Below are positions 14,303-19,535 of a stretch of DNA of 19,535 nucleotides, piece after piece; position 1 is the first letter of the stretch; every line of letters starts with the position of its first letter. The notes under the pieces were generated by a model, which was given only the letters and a program-made list of their open reading frames with translations, ran no database searches and was not told where the DNA came from. The position numbers were made by a program, and so were the translations under genes. This stretch comes from Ruminococcaceae bacterium UBA1425. Its GTDB lineage: Bacteria > Bacillota > Clostridia > Oscillospirales > Acutalibacteraceae. The DNA is taken from NCBI GenBank assembly GCA_002329365.1, contig DCUB01000036.1, positions 1 to 19,535 of the forward strand, given 5' to 3'.

Positions 14303-14352
14303 TACTATCCTCCGCAAAACAGAGAACGAGCCTACGTTCCCGGTAAATCCTT

Positions 14353-14577
14353 TTATTTTGTTTTCTTTGGCGGTACCGGATCATATCCGCCCGGAAAAAG
14401 TATATTGCATCGAAGAAGCCGGCGCAGGGCAAGAAGGCTGCCCTTGAAAGCGCCGTGAGTATTTACGGCGTCAAGCGCGTATTGTGAGCAGGTGGGATAA
14501 TACCTGCACATGGGAGGATGCAGGTGCGATATATGCTTTCTGTAAAATCCGATTAACCTGACGATAAGCCTTTTCAT
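14353..14577 (-). CDS. yidD: Membrane protein insertion efficiency factor YidD
   Basis: A 74-residue peripheral membrane protein of the YidD family, which assists YidC-dependent insertion. The family pattern RKHIS...PMCRYYPTCSQYALDA (with both Cys) and the late RLLRCNILFPGGYDPVP are clear. Its ATG overlaps the rnpA stop (ATGA at 14574-14577), so translation is coupled. It lies 50 nt ahead of yidC in the standard order. Confidence 0.96.
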   Translation of the reverse strand: MKRLIVRLIGFYRKHISHLHPPMCRYYPTCSQYALDAVNTHGAFKGSLLALRRLLRCNILFPGGYDPVPPKKTK

Positions 14578-14939
14578 TTAAGGTTTTCCCCGGAAGCCTT
14601 AATCACTCCGAGCTCCGTAAGCAGTGAATACATGCACCTTTCGACTTCCGTGCTTTTTAAACGGAGCATTTTCGGACGCGCCACGAAAACATTATCATAG
14701 CTGCCCGTGCAAAGCGGAGCGAGATGCCTGTAGGCTTCTTTTATTACGCGGCGGCAGCGGTTTCTCTGAACTGCCCCGCCAAGCTTTTTTCCGGTTGTGA
14801 TTCCCACACGGCAAATCCCCGCACGGTTTTTAACGCAGTATACAACCAGTGCGGAGCAGGCCGTCGATCTGCCTCGCGAATATGCTCGGCGAAAATCGCT
14901 GTTTTGTGTGATGGTCACAATATCGGACAAAGCAATCAT
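14574..14939 (-). CDS. rnpA: Ribonuclease P protein component
   Basis: A 121-residue basic protein that binds the RNase P RNA and supports tRNA 5' maturation. NSDFRRAYSRGRS near the N-terminus and the RNR motif QRNRCRRVIKEAYR (58-71) are diagnostic. ATG at 14939 is the likely start, but the ribosome binding site is poor: only GAACGGA lies just upstream, and MITE copy B ends 14 nt before the ATG. A TTG at 14948 is an alternative. Normally rnpA follows rpmH closely; here the 174-bp element separates them. Its stop overlaps yidD. Confidence 0.95.
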   Translation of the reverse strand: MIALSDIVTITQNSDFRRAYSRGRSTACSALVVYCVKNRAGICRVGITTGKKLGGAVQRNRCRRVIKEAYRHLAPLCTGSYDNVFVARPKMLRLKSTEVERCMYSLLTELGVIKASGENLK

Positions 14940-14953
14940 TCCGTTCAAAGTCA

Positions 14954-15127
14954 GGGCGGCACCGCATAATTATTGTTGTGCAGTTGCGCCGTCAGATTTT
15001 TCGTCAGATTGTAGGAAAAGCGCAGGCAATACTTTGTGTATTAACGAGCATTTTTGGGCGATATGACGGGAAAGATGCAAGCAAATGCGCAACAAAGGCT
15101 TTAGCCGCTAATTGTGCGGTGTTGCCC
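14954..15127. mobile_element. MITE-like element, copy B (174 bp), between rpmH and rnpA
   Basis: The reverse complement of copy A (12187-12360) with 10 differences over 174 bases, four of them in the terminal repeat next to rnpA. The terminal repeats are GGGCGGCACCGCATAATTA on the left and, inverted, GGGCAACACCGCACAATTA on the right. One end abuts the rpmH stop codon (15128-15130); the other lies 14 nt from the rnpA ATG. The internal hairpin is partly broken here (TTAATAC instead of GGCAATAC). No target duplication is evident. It must be transcribed within the operon, and its ends can pair into a long stem. Confidence 0.88.
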
Positions 15128-15262
15128 TTAGTAGGAAAGCTGCTTTCTTCCCTTTGCCCTGCGGCGCGCAAGAACCTTGCGACCGTTTCTGTCGGACATC
15201 CTTTTGCGGAAGCCGTGTTCCATCTTGCGATGGCGCTTTTTGGGTTGGTACGTTCTTTTCAT
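15128..15262 (-). CDS. rpmH: 50S ribosomal protein L34
   Basis: This 44-residue gene reads MKRTYQPKKRHRKMEHGFR, then the KRMSDRNGRKVLARRRAKGRK core, ending LSY and TAA. It is the complete, typical L34 sequence. AGGAGG lies 8 nt before the ATG. It starts 18 nt after the rpsR stop, an uncommon junction, and its stop codon touches MITE copy B. Very short and basic, it is easily missed in gene calls. Confidence 0.97.
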   Translation of the reverse strand: MKRTYQPKKRHRKMEHGFRKRMSDRNGRKVLARRRAKGRKQLSY

Positions 15263-15280
15263 CCGCGGGTCCTCCTATGA

Positions 15281-15529
15281 TTATTCGTTTGTGTAAGGCA
15301 GGAGAGCGAGATGACGCGCGCGCTTGATGGCCGTTGTAAGCTCGCGCTGATGAGCGGCGCAAGTGCCTGTTACGCGGCGCGGGAGTATCTTCGCTCTGTC
15401 TGATATAAACTTGTGCAGCTTGCCGATGTCTTTATAGTCGATGCACTCGACCTTGTCGACACAGAAGGAGCAAACCTTTTTGCGTCCCTTTCTGTTGCCG
15501 GGCCTTTTTTCTGCTTTATCGTAAGCCAT
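15281..15529 (-). CDS. rpsR: 30S ribosomal protein S18
   Basis: An 82-residue S18, which pairs with S6 on the platform of the 30S subunit. The core CIDYKDIGKLHKFISDRAKI and RRVTGTCAAHQRELTTAIKRAR is clear. Cys at 20, 23, 29 and 57 form a likely zinc site (the C+ type of S18). It is the third gene of the rpsF-ssb-rpsR set, 27 nt after ssb, with GGAGG upstream. Confidence 0.97.
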   Translation of the reverse strand: MAYDKAEKRPGNRKGRKKVCSFCVDKVECIDYKDIGKLHKFISDRAKILPRRVTGTCAAHQRELTTAIKRARHLALLPYTNE

Positions 15530-15556
15530 AATTAAGATTGACCTCCTTGTTAAAAA

Positions 15557-16003
15557 TCAAAACGGAAGCTCGTCGTCGTCCTGTATGTCGCTGAAATCGT
15601 CTGCGCTGCCCGATGTAAATGACGGCGCGGGCTGCTGTGGCGCGGGCGGCGTGTCGTAGCGCGCGTTGCCTGAGCCCGTTTCTGCCTTTGAGCCGGTGAA
15701 TTCGACTCTGTCGGCTACAATTTCAAAAGCTTTGCGTTTATTGCCGTTTTTGTCCTCGTACGGGCGAACCTGAATGGAGCCCTGAACGGCTATCATGGAG
15801 CCCTTGCGGAAAAATCTTGTGACAAATTCGGCTGTCTGACGCCAGGCGACGACGTCAATGAAATCTGTCTGGCGCTCCTCACCCGGCTTTACATAGCTGC
15901 GGTCAACCGCAACTGTAAAAGACGTGACGGGAAGCCCTGTTGTTGTGGTGCGCAGCTCGGGGTCTGCTACAAGCCTACCCATGATAATGGCACAGTTAAG
16001 CAT
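15557..16003 (-). CDS. ssb: Single-stranded DNA-binding protein
   Basis: A 148-residue SSB with an N-terminal OB fold (about 1-105; start MLNCAIIMGRLVADPELR, then VAWRQTAEFVTRFFRKGS), a Gly/Pro-rich linker, and the acidic tip DDDELPF that recruits replication and repair partners. It coats single-stranded DNA. GGAGG lies 8 nt upstream and overlaps the rpsF stop region. It lies between rpsF and rpsR, the standard bacterial order. Confidence 0.97.
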   Translation of the reverse strand: MLNCAIIMGRLVADPELRTTTTGLPVTSFTVAVDRSYVKPGEERQTDFIDVVAWRQTAEFVTRFFRKGSMIAVQGSIQVRPYEDKNGNKRKAFEIVADRVEFTGSKAETGSGNARYDTPPAPQQPAPSFTSGSADDFSDIQDDDELPF

Positions 16004-16015
16004 TTGAATTCCTCC

Positions 16016-16306
16016 TTATGCCTTCTTAATCACAAGCGAACGCAAAACACCGTCGGTGATTTTTGCTATACGCTCGATTTCAGCAGGGAATTCGGGACCG
16101 CTTGTGAAATGGAGAAGGATGTAATAACCCTCCGGCTCGTCGTTAATGGGATATGCAAGCCTCCGCTTGCCCCACTCGTCGACGCTTTCAAGCATTCCGT
16201 TCTCTTCAACAAGAGCCTTGAACTTTTCAACCAAAGCCTGTACGCTTTCGTCGCCCGACGCGACTGAAAAAACCAACATGGACTCATAGCTGCTGTTTGC
16301 TGACAT
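16016..16306 (-). CDS. rpsF: 30S ribosomal protein S6
   Basis: A 96-residue S6, which binds S18 and the 16S rRNA platform. The start SYESMLVFSV and the segment WGKRRLAYPINDEPEGYYILLHF are family-typical. AGGAGG precedes the ATG by about 9 nt. First gene of the operon behind the consensus promoter at 16419-16446. Confidence 0.97.
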   Translation of the reverse strand: MSANSSYESMLVFSVASGDESVQALVEKFKALVEENGMLESVDEWGKRRLAYPINDEPEGYYILLHFTSGPEFPAEIERIAKITDGVLRSLVIKKA

Positions 16307-16332
16307 TCTAAAGCACCTCCTTCTGGTCTTTG

Positions 16333-16378
16333 GCCGCGGTGCAGCCGCGGCAAGGATAGGCAGATATTATATGTTTTT
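16333..16378 (-). promoter_or_regulatory. rpsF leader hairpins, possible S6:S18 autoregulatory site
   Basis: On the minus strand a perfect 7-bp stem GCCGCGG/CCGCGGC (16345-16351 with 16333-16339) with a 5-nt loop lies just before the rpsF ribosome binding site. Upstream of it is a 6-bp stem GGCAGA/TCTGCC. Many bacteria carry an S6:S18-binding leader before rpsF that contains CCG elements. A CACCG is present here, but I cannot match the whole consensus, so the assignment is tentative. Confidence 0.4.
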
Positions 16379-16418
16379 CTGCCGAAATTCGCTCTGAAAA
16401 CCAAAGCGACAAGTTATT

Positions 16419-16446
16419 ATTATATCAGATACAAATGAATTGTCAA
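16419..16446 (-). promoter_or_regulatory. Consensus promoter of the rpsF operon
   Basis: On the minus strand TTGACA (16441-16446) and TATAAT (16419-16424) are separated by 16 bp. Transcription should start near 16411, giving a leader of about 105 nt before rpsF. It lies in the gap downstream of gnd, where no clear terminator is seen. Confidence 0.85.
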
Positions 16447-16501
16447 GCGTTTAATGATGTCTTTTCCGTACTTTTCCCGATTTTTTCCGTTTTGCATTTA
16501 A

Positions 16502-17953
16502 TTATACAACATAATTTGACGCCGCGGTATCTCCGCCCTCGCCAGTCCAGTTTGTGTGGAAAAATTCGCCTCTCGGCGCGTCGGTGCGCTCGTAGGTGTG
16601 TGCGCCGAAGTAGTCGCGCTGAGCCTGAAGGAGGTTTGCGGGGAGCCTCTCGCAGCGGTAGCCGTCATAATAGCACAGTGCGGAGGTCATAGCGGGTACG
16701 GGGATTCCGTTGGTGAGCGCCGCGGCGCATACGCGTCTCCAGCCGTTCTGAGCGTTTTCCATAACGCCCTTGAAATACGGGTCCAGAAGGAGATTCGGAA
16801 GCGTGGCGTTATTGTCGAAGGCTTCCTTGATTTTGCCGAGGAACACGCTGCGGATTATGCAGCCGCCTCTCCACATGAGTGCAATGCCGCCGTAGTTGAG
16901 GTTCCAGCCGTAGGTTTTTGCCGCCGCTCTCATTAAGGTGTAGCCCTGTGCGTAGGAAACAACCTTGGAAGCGAACAGAGCGTTCCTTATATCTTCAATA
17001 AACGCCTTTTTGTCGCCGTCAAACGAAGCCGCGGGCCCCGAAAGCACCTTTGAGGCGGCGACTCTCTCGTCCTTCATGGCGCTGAGGCAGCGAGCGAAAA
17101 CGGCTTCGCCGATAAGAGTGAGCGGTATGCCCTCGTCAAGAGCGGCTATGCCCGTCCATTTGCCGGTGCCCTTCTGCCCCGCGGTGTCGAGAATTTTGTC
17201 GACAACCGGGGCTCCGTCCGTATCCTTGTATGCGAGTATATCCCTTGTTATCTCGATAAGGTAGCTGTCAAGCTCGCCCTCATTCCACTCCCTGAAAACC
17301 TCGTGCATTCCGTCGGGAGTCATGCCGAGTAAGTCGCGCATGAGCTGGTAGGACTCGCATATAAGCTGCATGTCGCCGTATTCGATGCCGTTGTGAACCA
17401 TCTTCACAAAATGGCCCGCGCCGTTCTCGCCTACCCAGTCGCAGCAGGGGGAGCCGTCCTCAACCTTTGCGCAGATAGCCTGGAATATGGGCTTTACGCT
17501 GTTCCACGCTGCCGGCGAGCCGCCCGGCATCATGCTCGGACCTTTTAGCGCGCCCTCCTCGCCGCCGGAAACGCCCGTGCCGATATACAAAAGCCCCTTG
17601 CTTTCGATGTATGCCGTGCGGCGCATGGTGTCGGGAAAGTGCGAGTTGCCGCCGTCTATTATTATGTCGCCCTCCTCCAACAGCGGGATGAGCGACTCTA
17701 TCATGTCGTCGACGGCGCTGCCCGCCTTAATCATCATCATTACCTTGCGCGGCTTTTCGAGCGAATCGACAAGCTCCTTCAGCGAAAACGCTCCGACGAT
17801 ATTTTTACCCTTTGCCCTGCCATTTAGAAAATTGGTGACCTTGTCTGCCGTCCTGTTGTAAACGGACACCGTGAAGCCCTTGCTTTCCATGTTCATCACA
17901 AGGTTTTCGCCCATTACGGCAAGACCGATAAGTCCGATGTCAGATTTTTTCAT
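16502..17953 (-). CDS. gnd: 6-phosphogluconate dehydrogenase, decarboxylating
   Basis: A 483-residue enzyme that oxidises 6-phosphogluconate to ribulose-5-phosphate and CO2 with NADP+. The Rossmann start IGLIGLAVMGENL (6-18) with NRT (about 33-35), GTGVSGGEEGALKGPSMMPG, GHFVKMVHNGIEYGDMQ (catalytic Lys/His region) and the signature LDTAGQKGTGKW identify the long (about 470-residue) form. Length is normal. AAAGGAG lies about 10 nt upstream of the ATG. It starts 48 nt after the LarA-like gene on the same strand, so they probably share a transcript. Confidence 0.97.
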   Translation of the reverse strand: MKKSDIGLIGLAVMGENLVMNMESKGFTVSVYNRTADKVTNFLNGRAKGKNIVGAFSLKELVDSLEKPRKVMMMIKAGSAVDDMIESLIPLLEEGDIIIDGGNSHFPDTMRRTAYIESKGLLYIGTGVSGGEEGALKGPSMMPGGSPAAWNSVKPIFQAICAKVEDGSPCCDWVGENGAGHFVKMVHNGIEYGDMQLICESYQLMRDLLGMTPDGMHEVFREWNEGELDSYLIEITRDILAYKDTDGAPVVDKILDTAGQKGTGKWTGIAALDEGIPLTLIGEAVFARCLSAMKDERVAASKVLSGPAASFDGDKKAFIEDIRNALFASKVVSYAQGYTLMRAAAKTYGWNLNYGGIALMWRGGCIIRSVFLGKIKEAFDNNATLPNLLLDPYFKGVMENAQNGWRRVCAAALTNGIPVPAMTSALCYYDGYRCERLPANLLQAQRDYFGAHTYERTDAPRGEFFHTNWTGEGGDTAASNYVV

Positions 17954-18001
17954 AGCTTCATATCTCCTTTTGTCGGCAGCGGCAATGGCCGCTCCGTTAT
18001 T

Positions 18002-19255
18002 TTAATTTCTGACTGCCCAAAGTCCGAGGGCGGGATTGCTGATGTAAAAAATCTCCTCGCCGTCGGGGAGCGTGTTGTAGCCGTCCGTCAGCTTTGACGG
18101 GTCATATCTTTTTACGGCTTCGGAATAGGGCATATAGCAAAACGATACAGAGCGCACCTCGTCGCCCGAAAGCTTTTCGGTGCAGTAGGTGATTTTAAAG
18201 CGGCCGTCGGACGAGCCGTGGATAAGATGGGCACCTACCGAAAGATTGCCCTGCAGATCCGCGTTTTCTTCGACGAGCCGAAGCACGTTCTCGCGCCCGA
18301 CGTATCCGTATTTTCGGATAAGCCTGTCGTTTTCGTCGTCCTCACCGAATTTGCGCACGCCGGGAGCGAGAATGACAAGCTCGCCGCCGTCGGCGATAGC
18401 CATGCGCGTCCTGTAAATCGCCTTGTTGCCGAGCCATGTGCTTTTAAACTCGCGCTCGTCGAGGTAAACGACAACCTTCGAAAGCGGCTTGTCGACATAT
18501 GTCAGGTTAAGCTCGCGGCTGAGGGCGACCGCCTCCTCAAAAAGACCGCGGCTGTTCCCGATGAACATGCCGTGGATAAATGTCTCGTCGCCCCTGTTTG
18601 TGGTGACTGTAAGAACGTACATTAGTGGCACGTCTTTTAAAAACTTTTCCTGCGCGTAGTCGAAAACGCGGCGGACGGGTGAAAAGTCGCGCCCCATGAC
18701 GCGCTCCATGCCGTAAAACGCGCCGAGCATATGCGAACTGTTTATCATGCTGCTGCCGCCGCAGCCGACAAAGATGTTCTTTGAGTAGTTCGCCATGCCG
18801 ACAACCTCGTGCGGAACGACCTGACCTATCGAAATGACAAGGTCATAGCTTTTGTCGACAATCAGGCGGTTGACCTCGACGTCGATTTTTGAATTCACAA
18901 GCCCCTCCGAAACCTTGCTTACAAATTCGGCGGGAACCTCGCCGAGCTTTACGACGTCCGTCCGCCAGTTGTGGACTATTATCTTTTCAAACGGGACGCG
19001 TTCTCCGAAGAAGGCAAGGCATTCGGCGCGCGTCATCGGCTCGTGCGTGCCGAGAGCGGGCATTATGTCGGCTTCGACGTTCATTTCGGTGAAAATATCG
19101 TAATACGCCGCGGTGATTTTGCCCGCGCCGGAGTACATTCTTGTGTAATCGGGAGGCAGGAGCAGCACCTTTTTCGGCGTTTTTCCCTCAAGCGATTTCA
19201 GAAGGGCGGCGCGAAGCTCGCCTTGTTCGATGCCCGTTTCGCTTTTGATAATCAT
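18002..19255 (-). CDS. LarA-superfamily (DUF2088) nickel-pincer-type racemase/epimerase homologue
   Basis: A 417-residue homologue of lactate racemase LarA, whose members use a nickel-pincer nucleotide cofactor to racemise or epimerise 2-hydroxyacids. Residues corresponding to the LarA active site appear conserved: D36 and R39 (PDYTRM), H71 (LGTHEPMT), H149 (VVPHEVVG), K159 (the residue that carries the cofactor in LarA) and H175 (NSSHMLG). Length fits LarA (about 425). The glycine-rich text around K159 differs from classical LarA, so lactate need not be the substrate. The gnd neighbour suggests a sugar acid such as gluconate. No larB, larC or larE lies in the window. The start has only a distant AAGGA. 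Confidence 0.85.
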   Translation of the reverse strand: MIIKSETGIEQGELRAALLKSLEGKTPKKVLLLPPDYTRMYSGAGKITAAYYDIFTEMNVEADIMPALGTHEPMTRAECLAFFGERVPFEKIIVHNWRTDVVKLGEVPAEFVSKVSEGLVNSKIDVEVNRLIVDKSYDLVISIGQVVPHEVVGMANYSKNIFVGCGGSSMINSSHMLGAFYGMERVMGRDFSPVRRVFDYAQEKFLKDVPLMYVLTVTTNRGDETFIHGMFIGNSRGLFEEAVALSRELNLTYVDKPLSKVVVYLDEREFKSTWLGNKAIYRTRMAIADGGELVILAPGVRKFGEDDENDRLIRKYGYVGRENVLRLVEENADLQGNLSVGAHLIHGSSDGRFKITYCTEKLSGDEVRSVSFCYMPYSEAVKRYDPSKLTDGYNTLPDGEEIFYISNPALGLWAVRN

Positions 19256-19295
19256 ATGTATATATCAATCCTTCCGGGATTTATTGCTTTTTCAG

Positions 19296-19375
19296 TGTCA
19301 TCCTGAGGCGCAGCGTGCCGAAGGAACTTGCCGCAGGAGCTTTTCGAAAGATTCTTCGCTTCGCTCAGAATGACA
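19296..19375. repeat. Hairpin-forming interspersed repeat (TGTCATcCTGAG...CTCAGaATGACA)
   Basis: Ends TGTCATCCTGAG (19296-19307) and CTCAGAATGACA (19364-19375) form an imperfect inverted repeat around an 80-bp unit. The inside also holds complementary short blocks (GCGCAGCG against CGCTTCGC, TTCCTTCGG-like text). No gene is inside. It looks like a small palindromic repeat of the REP/MITE kind, unrelated to the 174-bp element. Confidence 0.65.
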
Positions 19376-19434
19376 ATAGTGCGCTCAGAATGACAATAGT
19401 GCTTCGCTCAGAATGACAGTGTGCTCAGAATTAC
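19363..19434. repeat. Short degenerate tandem repeat of the element end
   Basis: The block GCTCAGAATGACA recurs at 19363, 19383 and 19406 and, as GCTCAGAATTAC, at 19423. Spacings are 20, 23 and 17 bp. The unit is the right end of the hairpin repeat, apparently duplicated several times in a row. Confidence 0.75.
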
Positions 19435-19455
19435 GGTAACTTTACTCTTTTACAC

Positions 19456-19489
19456 TTGCGGTGTCAGAAGCGCGGTGATATAATATAAT
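19456..19489 (+). promoter_or_regulatory. Promoter of the rightward gene at the window edge
   Basis: TTGCGG (19456-19461), a 17-bp spacer, and TATAAT (19479-19484); a second, overlapping TATAAT lies at 19484-19489. About 28 nt further on is a ribosome binding site and a start codon. The promoter diverges from the LarA-like gene. Confidence 0.7.
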
Positions 19490-19516
19490 CGGTACAAAAA
19501 ACCGAAAGGGGGAAGA

Positions 19517-19535
19517 TTGAAACATTTTAATTTGG
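19517..19535 (+). CDS. Start of a gene, 3' part outside window
   Basis: A TTG start at 19517 follows AAAGGGGGA (19505-19513) by a few bases and opens the frame MKHFNL before the window ends. The promoter at 19456-19489 fits. The product cannot be told from six codons. Confidence 0.5.

Noticed and set aside
14940..16450. Chromosomal origin (oriC) near rpmH
   Set aside because: I saw no cluster of DnaA boxes and no dnaA gene; the region is filled by the operon and the MITE copy.
19363..19434. CRISPR array
   Set aside because: The units are 17-23 bp apart with no distinct spacers, and they derive from the end of the adjacent palindromic repeat.

Overview
The window looks like a chromosomal segment of a gut-type Gram-positive anaerobe (Bacillota, class Clostridia, probably near Oscillospirales). 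The signs are strong AGGAGG-type ribosome binding sites, several TTG/GTG starts, the rpmH-rnpA-yidD-yidC-jag block, a LytR-CpsA-Psr wall protein, a PrdX-type prolyl-tRNA editing protein, and an L-fucose (mucin sugar) catabolic cluster. Most of the window is of intermediate G+C (52% by hand count at 5161-5220). The first ~830 bases are much richer in A+T (27% G+C at 541-600) and look foreign. The taxonomic placement is inference from gene content.

Layout, left to right. (1) 1-830: an AT-rich island with the C-terminal part of a PD-(D/E)XK-type nuclease, overlapping by 4 nt a frameshifted, decayed SfsA-family gene. (2) 831-1317, minus strand: a tRNA-His/tRNA-Gln operon with a consensus promoter, a long leader holding a diverged copy of a repeat element, and a terminator. 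(3) 1342-2494, minus: prolyl-tRNA editing protein and AAG-type DNA-3-methyladenine glycosylase. (4) 2656-9776, plus: a tightly spaced seven-gene run with a secreted metallophosphoesterase, a PAP2 phosphatase, FucU mutarotase, RhaB-like sugar kinase, FucI isomerase and two poorly characterised membrane proteins (DUF5058 plus partner). The promoters of blocks 3 and 4 diverge and share a perfect 17-bp inverted repeat covering both -10 boxes. (5) 10081-10968, plus: membrane-anchored glycerophosphodiester phosphodiesterase, whose stop overlaps the stop of the convergent LCP gene. (6) 10965-16446, minus: rpsF-ssb-rpsR-rpmH-rnpA-yidD-yidC-jag, then LCP, driven by a consensus promoter upstream of rpsF. 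(7) 16502-19255, minus: a LarA-superfamily protein followed by 6-phosphogluconate dehydrogenase. (8) 19296-19440: a hairpin-forming interspersed repeat with a degenerate tandem tail, then a promoter and the first codons of a rightward gene.

The most notable non-gene structure is a 174-bp MITE-like element with ~19-bp terminal inverted repeats. Two copies about 94% identical (10 mismatches in my alignment) lie in opposite orientation at 12187-12360 and 14954-15127. One is wedged exactly between the rpmH stop codon and the start of rnpA, the other 19 nt upstream of the LCP start, so they bracket rnpA-yidD-yidC-jag. A third, old relict (64 aligned bases, ~77% identical) sits in the tRNA-His leader. 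I see no clear new defence or biosynthetic system. The best leads for new biology are the DUF5058/partner membrane pair as a candidate sugar transporter with an RNA switch over its ribosome binding site, the LarA homologue paired with gnd, and the MITE inside a core RNase P operon.
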